From Mucilaginibacter rigui (GTDB lineage: Bacteria; Bacteroidota; Bacteroidia; Sphingobacteriales; Sphingobacteriaceae), in assembly GCF_014773275.1 (NCBI RefSeq), contig NZ_JACWMW010000004.1, positions 62,001 to 126,000 of the forward strand: a stretch of 64,000 nucleotides of DNA. Reading direction: 5' to 3'. The translations under genes were made by a program, and so were the position numbers. How positions within the stretch are numbered: position 1 is the stretch's first letter; each line of letters opens with the position of its first letter. The notes under the pieces are model-generated. The model did no database searches and was not told where the DNA came from. It saw only the letters and a program-made list of their open reading frames with translations. Positions 1 to 8,918 of the stretch are shown piece by piece.

Positions 1-1
1 A

Positions 2-499
2 AATATCCAACTGCTGAAATATTTTATAAAGGGTAAGGATGCAGAGCAAACTAATTTATATTGGTCAGGTATACAAGTGGTCCCTGTATTATTGTTTGGT
101 TATGTAAGCCTGGGTATTTATATGAACTTATCTGTTTGGTATAAACTTACCGATCAGACCAAATATGGATTATACATATCTGGCATAGGTGCTTTGCTTA
201 CAATCGTGCTTAACATTATTTTTATCCCTTACTATGGCTACATAGCTTCGGCTTGGATCTCATTAGCTGCTTATGCCAGCATGATGATCATGTCGTACAT
301 CTGGGGGCAAAAAAATTATCCTATCCCGTATGATATTAAAAAGAACCTGACCTATATTATATTATCAGCTGCACTCGTTTATATATCGTTCACAGTTTTT
401 AAGCGCAATATATTTATTGGCAATGGCTTGTTAATACTGTTTGGATTGGGCGCGTTGTACACCGAACGTAAAGAACTAAAAGCTATCTTTAACAGATAA
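2..499 (+). CDS. Polysaccharide flippase (Wzx/MATE-like), C-terminal part
   Basis: This is the 3' end of a gene that begins before the window; the frame is open from base 2. The visible ~165 residues are very hydrophobic and form about four transmembrane helices separated by short basic loops, ending in a charged tail (YTERKELKAIFNR). The pattern of repeated helices with Tyr/Gly-rich turns fits the C-terminal half of polysaccharide biosynthesis (Wzx-like) flippases, which move lipid-linked sugars across the inner membrane. No catalytic motif is visible, so the family call rests on hydrophobic pattern and on its place just upstream of a TPR/DUF4292/EnvC envelope block. Another multi-pass transporter is possible. 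Confidence 0.6.
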   Translation, partial: NIQLLKYFIKGKDAEQTNLYWSGIQVVPVLLFGYVSLGIYMNLSVWYKLTDQTKYGLYISGIGALLTIVLNIIFIPYYGYIASAWISLAAYASMMIMSYIWGQKNYPIPYDIKKNLTYIILSAALVYISFTVFKRNIFIGNGLLILFGLGALYTERKELKAIFNR

Positions 500-516
500 A
501 AGCATTGGGCAGATAA

Positions 517-2253
517 ATGAAATTAGCCGCAGCCATTATATTACTTACAGGGGTATCATTTACCTGCCTGGCGCAAAACAAGCCGGGGAAGGCTAATAGT
601 GCCATAGTAAGTGCCGCAAAACCAATGACAGCCGCCGATAGCGGTATGGTAAAACAACTCTTCTTTTCGGCCCTGCGCGAAAAAACGGTGGAGAACACCA
701 AACTGGCTGCCGAGCTTTTTAACCGCATTTTGCAGATAGACCCCACAAATGATGCCACTATGTTTGAGTTGGCTAACCTGGAGAAAGCGCAGAATAACTA
801 CCCGGTTATGCAAAACCTGCTGGAGCGGGCAGTTACTGTAAACCCTAATAATGAATGGTACTGGATAGCCCTTGCCGGTAGCTATGAAAAAAGCAACGAC
901 CTGGATAAGCTGGAGAATGTTTTTAACGAACTTATTCGCCTTGACCCAAGTAAGCCCGACTACTATTACGATAAGGCCAACGCCCTGTTCATCCAAAAAA
1001 GGTACGACGAGGCATTGGCCATGTATGATAAAGTAGAAGAACTTGCCGGCCCAAGCGAAGACCTGCTGCTTAATCGCCAAAAAAATTATATCAGGCAGGG
1101 TAATATTAAAAAGGCCATTGCCGCGCTTGATGAATTAATATTGGTTAACCCATTACAGGTAAAATATTACCTGATGCAAGCCGAGATATACAACACCAAT
1201 AATTTAAATGATAAAGCACTCGCGGTATTGCAAAAAGCAAAAGCGATCGATTCGAAAAACGGGTTGATACATCTGGCGCTTTCAGATATCTACCGCGAAA
1301 AAAACAACATTGAGGCAAGCTATGACGAATTGATAGCAGCTTTTGCTATTCCCGACCTGGACATCGATCAAAAGATCAGGATAATTTTGGGCTATGTTCC
1401 TAAATTCCCCGATGCAAATGCAAAGGCCAGCGCGCTTGAACTGAGCCGCATCCTCACCGTTGCACATCCTGCCGAAAGTAAAGCATTTGCCATATACGGC
1501 GATATGCTGCTGCAAAGCGAAAAAATAAGTGATGCCAAAACAGCCTATAAAAAAGCCATTAGTTTAGATAACCAGGCCTACAGCGTGCAGGAGCAACTGG
1601 TGAGGATAGATCTTGGCGAAAACGACCTGGACGCAGCCATTAAAGATGGTGAAAGCTCACTCTCGTTTTTTCCTAATCAGGCATGGATGAATTATATGGT
1701 AGGTGTGGCCTGGCAGCAAAAACGCGATTATAACAAAGCCATATCCTATTTACGCACAGCCACAGTTTTAGAAACGCAGGACAAAGACCTGCTTTCGCAA
1801 AGTTTTTCGGCCCTGGGCGATTGTTACCACTCACTTGGCGATAATAAAAGCTCGGATAGCGCCTATGAAAAAGCCATCGCCATAAACCCTGATAATGCGT
1901 TTACACTGAACAATTACGCCTACTATTTGTCGTTAAGGAATGAACGCTTAGAAAACGCGGCGCAAATGTCAAAGCATAGCACCGACCTGCAGCCCAACAC
2001 AGCATCGTTTGAAGATACGTATGCCTGGATCCTGTTTAAGCAGAAAAAATATACCGAAGCTAAACTTTGGATAGAAAAATCACTCCTACATGATAAAGGA
2101 GCCAGCGCCACAAAAACAGAACATTATGGCGACATCCTGTTTTTTTTAGGAGATACCGACGGCGCCCTGCAAAACTGGACAAAAGCAAAAACGCAGGGTG
2201 GTAAGTCGCCGGTTTTAGAACGAAAGATAAATGAAAAGAAATATTCTGAATAA
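517..2253 (+). CDS. Secreted TPR-repeat protein
   Basis: 578 residues. The first ~20 form a signal peptide ending near CLAQ, so the protein is exported, probably to the periplasm or outer membrane. The rest is a run of tetratricopeptide repeats, seen as recurring A..L...P.N...Y...A segments such as AYEKAIAINPDNAFTLNNYA near residue 450. TPR arrays are protein-binding scaffolds, so no enzyme activity is suggested. It starts 18 bp after the flippase and its last 23 bases overlap the following lipoprotein gene, which implies co-transcription and probably translational coupling. A role in envelope biogenesis is inferred from the neighbours. Confidence 0.85.
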   Translation: MKLAAAIILLTGVSFTCLAQNKPGKANSAIVSAAKPMTAADSGMVKQLFFSALREKTVENTKLAAELFNRILQIDPTNDATMFELANLEKAQNNYPVMQNLLERAVTVNPNNEWYWIALAGSYEKSNDLDKLENVFNELIRLDPSKPDYYYDKANALFIQKRYDEALAMYDKVEELAGPSEDLLLNRQKNYIRQGNIKKAIAALDELILVNPLQVKYYLMQAEIYNTNNLNDKALAVLQKAKAIDSKNGLIHLALSDIYREKNNIEASYDELIAAFAIPDLDIDQKIRIILGYVPKFPDANAKASALELSRILTVAHPAESKAFAIYGDMLLQSEKISDAKTAYKKAISLDNQAYSVQEQLVRIDLGENDLDAAIKDGESSLSFFPNQAWMNYMVGVAWQQKRDYNKAISYLRTATVLETQDKDLLSQSFSALGDCYHSLGDNKSSDSAYEKAIAINPDNAFTLNNYAYYLSLRNERLENAAQMSKHSTDLQPNTASFEDTYAWILFKQKKYTEAKLWIEKSLLHDKGASATKTEHYGDILFFLGDTDGALQNWTKAKTQGGKSPVLERKINEKKYSE

Positions 2254-3031
2254 AATAGCCGTTGTTTTTTGCATCCTGGCACTGGTTGCCTGTAAATCGA
2301 AAAAGCTGGTTGTTGTAAACCGCCCTACCACCGCAGTAGATTCTGCCGCAATTAATAAAGAGAATAGTATTCATGCAAGGCTGGCTGCTATCCAGTCGCA
2401 GCAGGTTTCGTTTAATACCTTCTCGGGCAAGGCAAAAACCAAATTGGATATAAACGGCAACAGTAATGATGTTACGCTAAACATCCGCGTAGCGCGCGAC
2501 CAAAAGATCTGGATCTCGGTAACCGCTATTATTGGTATAGAAGTAGCCCGTGCGCAAATCACGCCCGATAGTATTATTGTCGTGAACCGGTTGCAAAGTG
2601 TTTATCTTAAGAAACCGTTTAGCTATGTGTACACCTATGCCAGCAGGCAAATTACCTTTAAAACACTGCAAGCATTACTGGTTGGCAATGCCATCCCCGA
2701 GGTGCTGAACAGCAAGCCTGATTTTGATGCCGAGGGTAATAATACTGTACTAAGCGGCACTTTGCAGGATCTGGTATACAAGCTTTTGTTAGGCCCTGAT
2801 ATGAAAGTTACGCAAACCAACCTGTCAAACCAGTTTGGTGGTAAATCCTTACAGGTGGCCAATAATGTTTTTATACAGGCCGATAACCGGGTTATCCCTT
2901 CGCAGATAGATATTTCATCAACAGCGGGCGATAAAAAGATCAGGTTAAACCTGCGTTATACACAGGCCGAGTTTGATAAGCAACTCGATTATCCTTTTAG
3001 TATCCCAAAAAGTTACGAACCTGCTAATTAA
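2231..3031 (+). CDS. DUF4292 outer-membrane lipoprotein (LolB-like)
   Basis: 266 residues with a lipoprotein signal peptide: basic start, hydrophobic core, and lipobox LVAC with the lipid-bearing Cys at residue 21. The mature part has alternating beta-rich segments (for example KAKTKLDINGNSNDVTLNIR) like the half-barrel of DUF4292, a Bacteroidota family related in fold to LolA/LolB lipoprotein carriers. The likely role is lipoprotein handling or outer-membrane maintenance. The start codon lies inside the end of the TPR gene (23-bp overlap). An EnvC-like gene follows after 16 bp, so the three genes form one envelope operon. The family assignment is from memory of the sequence type. Confidence 0.75.
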   Translation: MKRNILNKIAVVFCILALVACKSKKLVVVNRPTTAVDSAAINKENSIHARLAAIQSQQVSFNTFSGKAKTKLDINGNSNDVTLNIRVARDQKIWISVTAIIGIEVARAQITPDSIIVVNRLQSVYLKKPFSYVYTYASRQITFKTLQALLVGNAIPEVLNSKPDFDAEGNNTVLSGTLQDLVYKLLLGPDMKVTQTNLSNQFGGKSLQVANNVFIQADNRVIPSQIDISSTAGDKKIRLNLRYTQAEFDKQLDYPFSIPKSYEPAN

Positions 3032-3047
3032 ATTATATTTTTGGTGA

Positions 3048-4340
3048 ATGAAATTTTTTAGAGCCGCATTATTTCTTGTTTGCGTATTTGCAGCTACCGG
3101 TGTTTTTGCACAAAGCAGTGCCGAGCTTAAACGCAGGCGCGATAAATTAACCGATGAGTTAGAGCAACTTAACCGCGAGTACCAGGAAACGGCAAGCAAT
3201 AAAAAAGTATCATTAAAACAGCTTAACATACTTAAAGCACAAATAAACCTGCGCGAAGAAAAGATAACCAATATCAATTCAGAGGTAAGAAACTTAGATA
3301 ATCAAATCTCTGAGAGCAATAATACCGTACGTAGTTTACAAAGCCAGTTAGACCAGCTTAAAAAAGAATACGCAGGCATGGTTCTTTTTGCTTATCGTAA
3401 CCAAAGTGCCTACAATAAACTGATGTTTATTTTTGCATCAAAAGACTTTAACCAGGCATACAGGCGTTTAAAGTATTTACAGCAGTTTGGTACTTATCGC
3501 GAGCGGCAGGCCGGTTATATACAGGGCACACAAAAAGATCTGCATGTTAAGATAGTTGAGCTGGATAAGAACAAAAAAGAAAAAAGCGACCTGCTGCAAA
3601 GCCAGGAAAAAGAGAAAGAAGAGTTAGGAAAAGCTAAAAATAACCAGGTAAAAGTAATTACCGACCTGTCTAAACATCAGGGAGAGCTAAAGCAGCAGCA
3701 AAAAGACGTACGTAAAAGGATAGCTGCGGCTAACCGCGAGATACAGAATACGATAAGGCGCGAAATTGAAGAGTTAAGGCGCAAGGCCGAAGCAGAAGAG
3801 AGGGAAAGGGCCCGCATAGCCGCCGCGAAAGCGAAAGCCGAAAACCGTGAGGTAGTAGCCCCAACCAAAAAAGCGATAACCAAAAACTCAACAACAAGTG
3901 AGATCTTGAACTCGACACCTGAAGCGGCTAAACTGTCTAACGACTTTTTAGGCAACAGGGGGCGTTTGCCATGGCCGGTAGCAACAGGCCAGTTAATTCA
4001 TGGGTTTGGTAGCTATAAAGAAGATGGTATAAGCATTGATAACACCGGGTACGAGATAAGGACCAATAATGGGGCACCGGTTAGGGCCGTATTTGACGGA
4101 ACGGTGAAAACCATTGTTGATTTAGGCGGCAGTTATTTGGTGATCATTATACATGGGGAGTACTTTACATCTTACCAGAATTTAAGAACGGTTAACGTTA
4201 CTAAAGGGCAAAAAGTAAGTACTAAACAAACTATTGGTACTGCAGCGCTTGATCAGTTATCGGGCGATGCAACCATCATATTCTCTATCAATAAGGGCAG
4301 GGATTCGGTAGATCCTAAAATGTGGCTTGCACCAAATTGA
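3048..4340 (+). CDS. envC: EnvC-like murein hydrolase activator (degenerate LytM/M23)
   Basis: 430 residues. A signal peptide (cleavage near VFAQ) is followed by a long coiled coil at about residues 22-270, rich in K/E/Q, and a C-terminal LytM/M23-type domain at about 305-430. Active M23 peptidases have zinc ligands in HxxxD and HxH motifs. Here the HxH position reads IIFSIN and no HxxxD is visible, so the domain is probably not a peptidase. That is the layout of EnvC, which activates cell-wall amidases during division. It is the third gene of the TPR-DUF4292-EnvC operon. The start at 3048 gives a clean signal peptide. Confidence 0.85.
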   Translation: MKFFRAALFLVCVFAATGVFAQSSAELKRRRDKLTDELEQLNREYQETASNKKVSLKQLNILKAQINLREEKITNINSEVRNLDNQISESNNTVRSLQSQLDQLKKEYAGMVLFAYRNQSAYNKLMFIFASKDFNQAYRRLKYLQQFGTYRERQAGYIQGTQKDLHVKIVELDKNKKEKSDLLQSQEKEKEELGKAKNNQVKVITDLSKHQGELKQQQKDVRKRIAAANREIQNTIRREIEELRRKAEAEERERARIAAAKAKAENREVVAPTKKAITKNSTTSEILNSTPEAAKLSNDFLGNRGRLPWPVATGQLIHGFGSYKEDGISIDNTGYEIRTNNGAPVRAVFDGTVKTIVDLGGSYLVIIIHGEYFTSYQNLRTVNVTKGQKVSTKQTIGTAALDQLSGDATIIFSINKGRDSVDPKMWLAPN

Positions 4341-4366
4341 TTTTAAACCTTATAGTACTAATTGTT

Positions 4367-4374
4367 TATATTTG
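4367..4374 (+). promoter_or_regulatory. -7 box TATATTTG upstream of first tatA
   Basis: The octamer matches the Bacteroidota sigma-A -7 consensus TAnnTTTG and lies 19 bp before the first tatA start codon. No TTG is seen at the expected -33 distance, so only half of a promoter is supported. Confidence 0.35.
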
Positions 4375-4393
4375 TAACCTTAATTTATAAAAG

Positions 4394-4891
4394 ATGTTAA
4401 GTTCAGTGCTTTTATTTTTGAACATAGGTAGCGGTGAGATGATTTTGATCCTGTTTGCTGCTCTAATGCTTTTTGGTGGTAATAAGCTGCCTGAGCTTGC
4501 GCGCGGGTTGGGTAAAGGTATTCGCGATTTTAAGGATGCATCAGAAGATGTTAAACGAGAAATAAATAACCAGATAAACAATTACGAAGAAAAGAAACCC
4601 GAAAAAAAGGAAGAAGTTGCGGCTGAAATACCAGCCACTACCGAGCCTGAGCATACTTATGAACCGGTAGAAGGTACCATAGCTGCGTATAAGGGGTATA
4701 TTGCCGGTGCCGATGCTATTGAAGAGCCGGAAGTGGCTAAAACAGCCGAAGATGCTACTTATGAGCATAATGCGGAAGTAGAGCATCCCGAAGCAGAAAA
4801 AGTACACAGCCCTATCAATTTAACCAAAACAGAAGAAGAACCGGTTAAAAAAACTGCTGAAGAAGAATATAATAAAAACAAAAATATTTAA
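4394..4891 (+). CDS. tatA: Twin-arginine translocase TatA/TatE-like subunit with long acidic tail
   Basis: 165 residues. The N-terminus is a single transmembrane helix followed by the TatA hinge and amphipathic helix: FGGNKLPELARGLGKGIRDF at about residues 28-47. TatA proteins oligomerise to form the Tat pore for folded proteins. After residue ~60 comes an unusual ~100-residue acidic, low-complexity tail rich in E, A and T, roughly doubling the usual 60-90 residue length; TatB also has a long tail, so a TatB-like role is possible. A second, short TatA gene follows after 22 bp. No tatC lies in the window. Two ferritin-like proteins at 57-59 kb carry Tat-like leaders and are possible substrates. 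Confidence 0.85.
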   Translation: MLSSVLLFLNIGSGEMILILFAALMLFGGNKLPELARGLGKGIRDFKDASEDVKREINNQINNYEEKKPEKKEEVAAEIPATTEPEHTYEPVEGTIAAYKGYIAGADAIEEPEVAKTAEDATYEHNAEVEHPEAEKVHSPINLTKTEEEPVKKTAEEEYNKNKNI

Positions 4892-4913
4892 CATAACATA
4901 AAACTTAAAAATC

Positions 4914-5099
4914 ATGGGTGGATTAGGCGCACCAGAAATCATTCTGATCATCGTTGCAATATTAATTATGTTCGGCGGTAAAAAAATTCCTGAACTAATG
5001 AAAGGATTAGGCAGGGGCGTTAAAGAATTTAAAGACGCGCAGAACGGTGAAAGCAATACTGCAAATACTACTACTACAGAAGATAAAACCAAGGTTTAA
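4914..5099 (+). CDS. tatA: Twin-arginine translocase subunit TatA
   Basis: 61 residues, close to the minimal TatA size. A short N-terminal transmembrane helix ([20 protein letters not shown]) is followed by the amphipathic helix [13 protein letters not shown] and a small polar tail. It forms the protein-conducting part of the Tat system in the inner membrane. It lies 22 bp after the larger tatA and ahead of a strong terminator, so the two are probably one transcript. Two different TatA-type subunits side by side suggests a TatA/TatB-like division of labour, but sequence alone does not assign which does what. Confidence 0.9.
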   Translation: MGGLGAPEIILIIVAILIMFGGKKIPELMKGLGRGVKEFKDAQNGESNTANTTTTEDKTKV

Positions 5100-5147
5100 T
5101 TTTCTGCCCTTTTATTGTACAGCTAAACTTTAGCTGTTTAAACGTGT

Positions 5148-5192
5148 AAACTTATCTGTTGAAATAGTTATGCTTCAACGGATAAGTTTTTT
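5148..5192 (+). terminator. Intrinsic terminator after the tatA pair
   Basis: A 16-bp stem (5148-5163 with 5074-type spacing to 5174-5189, one G-U pair) closes a 10-base loop and runs into a T-rich tract. A smaller perfect 9-bp hairpin (ACAGCTAAA/TTTAGCTGT, 5119-5137) precedes it. Together they separate the tat transcript from gatA, which starts just after. Confidence 0.8.
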
Positions 5193-5203
5193 ATTTTAGG
5201 CCC

Positions 5204-6628
5204 ATGGCTAAAAACTATACCTCTTATATAGAAATTAAGAGCGGGTTGAAAAGTGGGGAGATCACGGCTGAAAGCCTGGTAAAAGGTTACCTTCAGCAGA
5301 TAAAAACCAACACACATTTAAACGTGTTTAACGAGGTTTTTGAAGATGAGGCACTTGCCTCTGCAAAAAAAATTGATGCACGCATTAGCAACGGCACTGC
5401 CGGTAAGCTTGCCGGGATGGTTATCGCTATTAAAGATAACATTTGCTATAAAGGGCACAAGGTTTCCGCATCATCCAAAATTTTAGAAAATTTTACATCT
5501 ATATATTCAGCAACTGTTGTTGAGCGCTTGCTTGCGCAGGATGCCATTATTATTGGCCGCTGTAACTGTGATGAATTTGCTATGGGCGCCGCTAACGAGA
5601 ATTCGTTTTTTGGCCCGGTAAAAAATTATGCTGATGTAACCCGTGTTTCGGGTGGTTCATCGGGCGGCTCGGCAGTGGCGGTACAAGCCGGCATGTGCCA
5701 CGCCGCTCTCGGTACAGATACAGGTGGTTCGGTAAGACAACCCGCATCGTTTTGCGGGGTTGTCGGTTTAAAACCTACTTATGGCCGTATCTCGCGCCAT
5801 GGTGTAATCAGCTACGCCTCGTCATTTGACCAGGTAGGCCCGTTAACCAAATCAGTATCAGATGCGGCATTACTGCTTGAGGTTTTATCCGGGGTAGATG
5901 AATACGACAGCACGCTGTCGCAACACACCGTACCTGCTTCTGCCGATCTCAAAAAAGAAACAGGTAAAAAAAATATCGCCTATTTACAGGAAGCCTTATC
6001 AAGCCCGGGTGTTGACGCGGATGTAAAAGCCACCCTTACAACTTACATAGAAAAACTGCGTGCCGATGGCCACACGGTAAAGCCTATAACATTTGAATAC
6101 CTTGAATACCTGGTACCAACTTATTATATATTGGCCATGGCCGAGGCTTCATCAAACCTTGCCCGGTACGATGGTGTACATTACGGCTATCGTAGCCCCA
6201 ACGCTACCGACCTGCAATCAACCTACAAACTAAGCCGGTCCGAAGGTTTCGGTAAGGAAGTGAAACGCCGCATTATGCTGGGTACGTTTGTACTAAGCGC
6301 CGGGTATTACGATGCGTATTATGCCAAAGCCCAAAAAGTGCGCAGGCTTATCCAAAATAAAACCAACGAGATTTTAAAAGACTTTGATTTTATACTGACA
6401 CCCACTGCGCCCGAACCTGCCTTTGCGCTTGGTGTAAAAGAAAAAGACCCTGTGGTTACTTACCTGCACGATATTTTTACAGTGCAGGCCTCGTTGGTGG
6501 GCATGCCTGCCATTTCGCTTCCGGCAGGCAATAACAATAAAGGTTTGCCGTTAGGGTTACAATTATTAACTAAAAGTTTCGACGAGCAGGCGCTGCTTAA
6601 TTTTTCCGAATATTTTATGCAGCTATAA
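5204..6628 (+). CDS. gatA: Asp-tRNA(Asn)/Glu-tRNA(Gln) amidotransferase subunit A
   Basis: 474 residues, normal for GatA. The amidase-signature triad is visible: Lys77 in AIKDN, the cis-Ser in GGSSGGS (Ser152), and the nucleophile Ser176 in DTGGSVRQP. GatA releases ammonia from glutamine and channels it to GatB, which amidates mis-acylated Glu-tRNA(Gln) or Asp-tRNA(Asn). gatB and gatC are not in the window. The last 100 bases of this gene are repeated exactly at 8919-9020, next to the lytic transglycosylase gene, showing that the DNA between was inserted or duplicated here. The reading frame itself is intact. Confidence 0.95.
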   Translation: MAKNYTSYIEIKSGLKSGEITAESLVKGYLQQIKTNTHLNVFNEVFEDEALASAKKIDARISNGTAGKLAGMVIAIKDNICYKGHKVSASSKILENFTSIYSATVVERLLAQDAIIIGRCNCDEFAMGAANENSFFGPVKNYADVTRVSGGSSGGSAVAVQAGMCHAALGTDTGGSVRQPASFCGVVGLKPTYGRISRHGVISYASSFDQVGPLTKSVSDAALLLEVLSGVDEYDSTLSQHTVPASADLKKETGKKNIAYLQEALSSPGVDADVKATLTTYIEKLRADGHTVKPITFEYLEYLVPTYYILAMAEASSNLARYDGVHYGYRSPNATDLQSTYKLSRSEGFGKEVKRRIMLGTFVLSAGYYDAYYAKAQKVRRLIQNKTNEILKDFDFILTPTAPEPAFALGVKEKDPVVTYLHDIFTVQASLVGMPAISLPAGNNNKGLPLGLQLLTKSFDEQALLNFSEYFMQL

Positions 6629-6630
6629 TT
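6529..6630 (+). repeat. 102-bp direct repeat, copy 1 (3' end of gatA)
   Basis: These 102 bases, covering the last ~33 codons and stop of gatA plus 2 bases, are identical base for base to 8919-9020. The copies are 2390 bp apart in the same orientation. Identity stops sharply at both sides. Confidence 0.97.
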
Positions 6631-6759
6631 TTATTGTGGTGAATTAAATTTTGTGGATAATACTAAAAAAACATAGAGTGTTTTAACCTCTTAAGTTTTA
6701 CTTGTTTTCATTTGTATTTAATGATATATTCACTTCGTTAAAAATATTTACCTGTCACA

Positions 6760-8373
6760 ATGAAAAAACTTTATCCTAAGCAACAGTGCTTTTTTAAGCT
6801 ATGTATTGTATTACTTATCGCAGTTGTTGCTGTAATTTATGGTTGCCGTAAGGATATTTCCAAGCCTGGGGATAATCCCACTGCAACTATTACCGATCCT
6901 AAAATTGCCAAAGCAAAAAGCTGGTACGAAACTAACTACTCAAAACCCGGAGTAAAACCTTCATCGCAAAACACCAATGCCGTAGGCGATGACTTTGACC
7001 TGAGCCAATTTTTTAGTCCCGACTGGACAGCAGCCAAAAACTATACCCGCTTTAATGACGATGTTATAGAAATGCCGGTGGATGCCGCTTCGGCAATAGG
7101 GCTTAAAGTGGGTTCTGCATCGCAAAGTAACAGCCGTAGTTCGGTATTGATATTAAAGCGGGGCGATACTTACAAAGCCTATGTAATGACGATTGTTGGC
7201 TACCCCGAATATCTTAACGCCGATACATCAAAACTGGCGAATAACAGCTATGGCAAGCACGACGCTAACTTTAGCGGTATGGTATACTATACCACCCCGC
7301 AGGGCGAATTTGTAGACGGCTATACTTACAAAAACGGCGTTATTAAAGGGCAATTAGTAGATAACTATACTGCTACAACTACAGGGGGGCAGGCCATACA
7401 GAGCATAACCCCCAACTCGTACCAGGCAATTCAGGTTTGTACGGCATGGTACCAAAAAGTTGGCGAAGTTTGGGTATACTTAGATACACAATGCCATACA
7501 GAAGTTATTGAAGTGCCTGATCCAAGTACCCCTCTGCCACCAATTACCCCACCAAGTAGCGGTGGCGGCGGCGGCGGAGATTCACCAGGCAACCCGAATC
7601 CAGATTGTCCCCCGGGCAGTACGATACAAAGCGTAAAAGGCGGTAATGTTATCAACACCTTAAAAATAATGTTACGCCCGCCGGGCGATGGTGGTTTCCC
7701 GCCACCTGGTGGAGGAGATAATCCATGTACAATAAAACCGGTTGAAGACCCTTGTGATAAAATTAAGAGACAAAAAGCAAATGCTGATCTTAAAAGTCAA
7801 TTAACAGATTTAAAAAACAAACTTAATCTTAATTATGAAGCGGGATACGTGAAATTATCTAATTCCGCTCCACAGTATATAACAGGAACACCAAACACCC
7901 TTTCATGGAATGCGCCACAATTAGCAACTATTGTAAACGGTTCAATGGAGTATATAAATCATAATCACTACACAGCCCCTCAGTCATTGTCAACCTTTAG
8001 TGAAGATGATATAAAGGCGTTTTATCAGTATATTCATTATAATAAAGTAGTTAATGAAAATACGTTTACATTTTCGGTTGTTACCAGCCAAGGAATGTCG
8101 TATTCTTTAGTATTAAATGATAAGCAAAAATTCGATTCGTTTTATAATACCTATTTTTCAGACGCTATTGGTCAAAATCTTTTTAATGGCCTTTATAATA
8201 GTTATATTAGTGCAACAAATTCGCCAACAACTAATGAAGCAAATTTACTTTCAATGGTAAACTTACTTAATATGGGAGTGTCAGTAATGAAAGGCAATAC
8301 AGATTTCTCGAATTGGGTCGTTTCGTCGTATGACCCTATAACTAACACCATAACCTTTAAAAATTGTAACTAA
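6760..8373 (+). CDS. Large modular lipoprotein with JAMM-like C-terminal motif, unknown function
   Basis: 537 residues. A basic start and hydrophobic helix lead to lipobox VIYGC (Cys29), so it is predicted to be membrane-anchored. Residues ~50-255 form a domain I do not recognise. Then comes a Pro/Gly linker (~255-325), followed by a Lys/Asn-rich C-terminal domain containing INHNHYTA and, ten residues after the second His, SEDD. This HxH-x10-SxxD spacing resembles the metal site of JAB1/MPN+ (JAMM) peptidases, whose usual form is HxH-x7-SxxD; activity is inference. Base composition turns AT-rich at about 7740, exactly after the linker, as in proteins whose C-terminal module has been swapped. 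A small secreted-protein gene starts 2 bp later. The gene lies inside the 102-bp repeat bracket. Confidence 0.6.
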   Translation: MKKLYPKQQCFFKLCIVLLIAVVAVIYGCRKDISKPGDNPTATITDPKIAKAKSWYETNYSKPGVKPSSQNTNAVGDDFDLSQFFSPDWTAAKNYTRFNDDVIEMPVDAASAIGLKVGSASQSNSRSSVLILKRGDTYKAYVMTIVGYPEYLNADTSKLANNSYGKHDANFSGMVYYTTPQGEFVDGYTYKNGVIKGQLVDNYTATTTGGQAIQSITPNSYQAIQVCTAWYQKVGEVWVYLDTQCHTEVIEVPDPSTPLPPITPPSSGGGGGGDSPGNPNPDCPPGSTIQSVKGGNVINTLKIMLRPPGDGGFPPPGGGDNPCTIKPVEDPCDKIKRQKANADLKSQLTDLKNKLNLNYEAGYVKLSNSAPQYITGTPNTLSWNAPQLATIVNGSMEYINHNHYTAPQSLSTFSEDDIKAFYQYIHYNKVVNENTFTFSVVTSQGMSYSLVLNDKQKFDSFYNTYFSDAIGQNLFNGLYNSYISATNSPTTNEANLLSMVNLLNMGVSVMKGNTDFSNWVVSSYDPITNTITFKNCN

Positions 8374-8374
8374 T

Positions 8375-8860
8375 ATGAAAACCCTTTTAATAATATTATC
8401 AATCATATTTTGTGGCTGTGCAAATGCACAAATAAAAACATTAGACTTAAATCATGGTAAATATCTTGAAAATTCGTTTAAGGATGATTTTTTAGGTAAA
8501 TGGAAAGCCAATAAAAATGATTTCAAGGTCAGTATCAGTAAAGAAAAAAAGCATATTAAAAGAGGAACTATGGATGTTTACATAGATTTCTTAAATATCA
8601 GGATCACACATTTTTTAAGCAACGGGGTACAAGTAGCTAATAGATTTACTTCGGAAATGTCCTTAATCTCTGTTGGAAATAGCGACAGCTTTACAGGTAC
8701 TTTTAGAGATACAATATCTGGAAACAATATTAAAATAAACTTAAAACGTATAAATAGTAATGAACTTTTGTTTACTGCAAGTCTACCCGAAATAGATTTT
8801 ACAAACCATCCAGAAAATGGCACTATTTTTCCAAGAAAAGTAAATTTAGTAAGGGATTAA
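8375..8860 (+). CDS. Small secreted or lipid-anchored protein, partner of the preceding lipoprotein
   Basis: 161 residues. The leader (LIILSIIFCGCANAQ) could be cut as a lipoprotein at Cys or by signal peptidase I after ANA. The mature part is beta-rich and Lys/Asn-rich; the segment FLGKWKANKNDFKVSISKEK resembles the start of DUF6705-type Bacteroidota proteins, which I cannot confirm. It starts 2 bp after the stop of the large lipoprotein, so the two are surely co-expressed. By position it could be an immunity or accessory protein of that lipoprotein; this is inference. The sequence is AT-rich like the C-terminal part of its neighbour, in contrast to the surrounding core genes. Confidence 0.6.
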   Translation: MKTLLIILSIIFCGCANAQIKTLDLNHGKYLENSFKDDFLGKWKANKNDFKVSISKEKKHIKRGTMDVYIDFLNIRITHFLSNGVQVANRFTSEMSLISVGNSDSFTGTFRDTISGNNIKINLKRINSNELLFTASLPEIDFTNHPENGTIFPRKVNLVRD

Positions 8861-8918
8861 TTTACGGGGTCACAAAATGTCTCTTTTGCCGCGAGCTTTT
8901 AGCTCATGGTGCACATAA

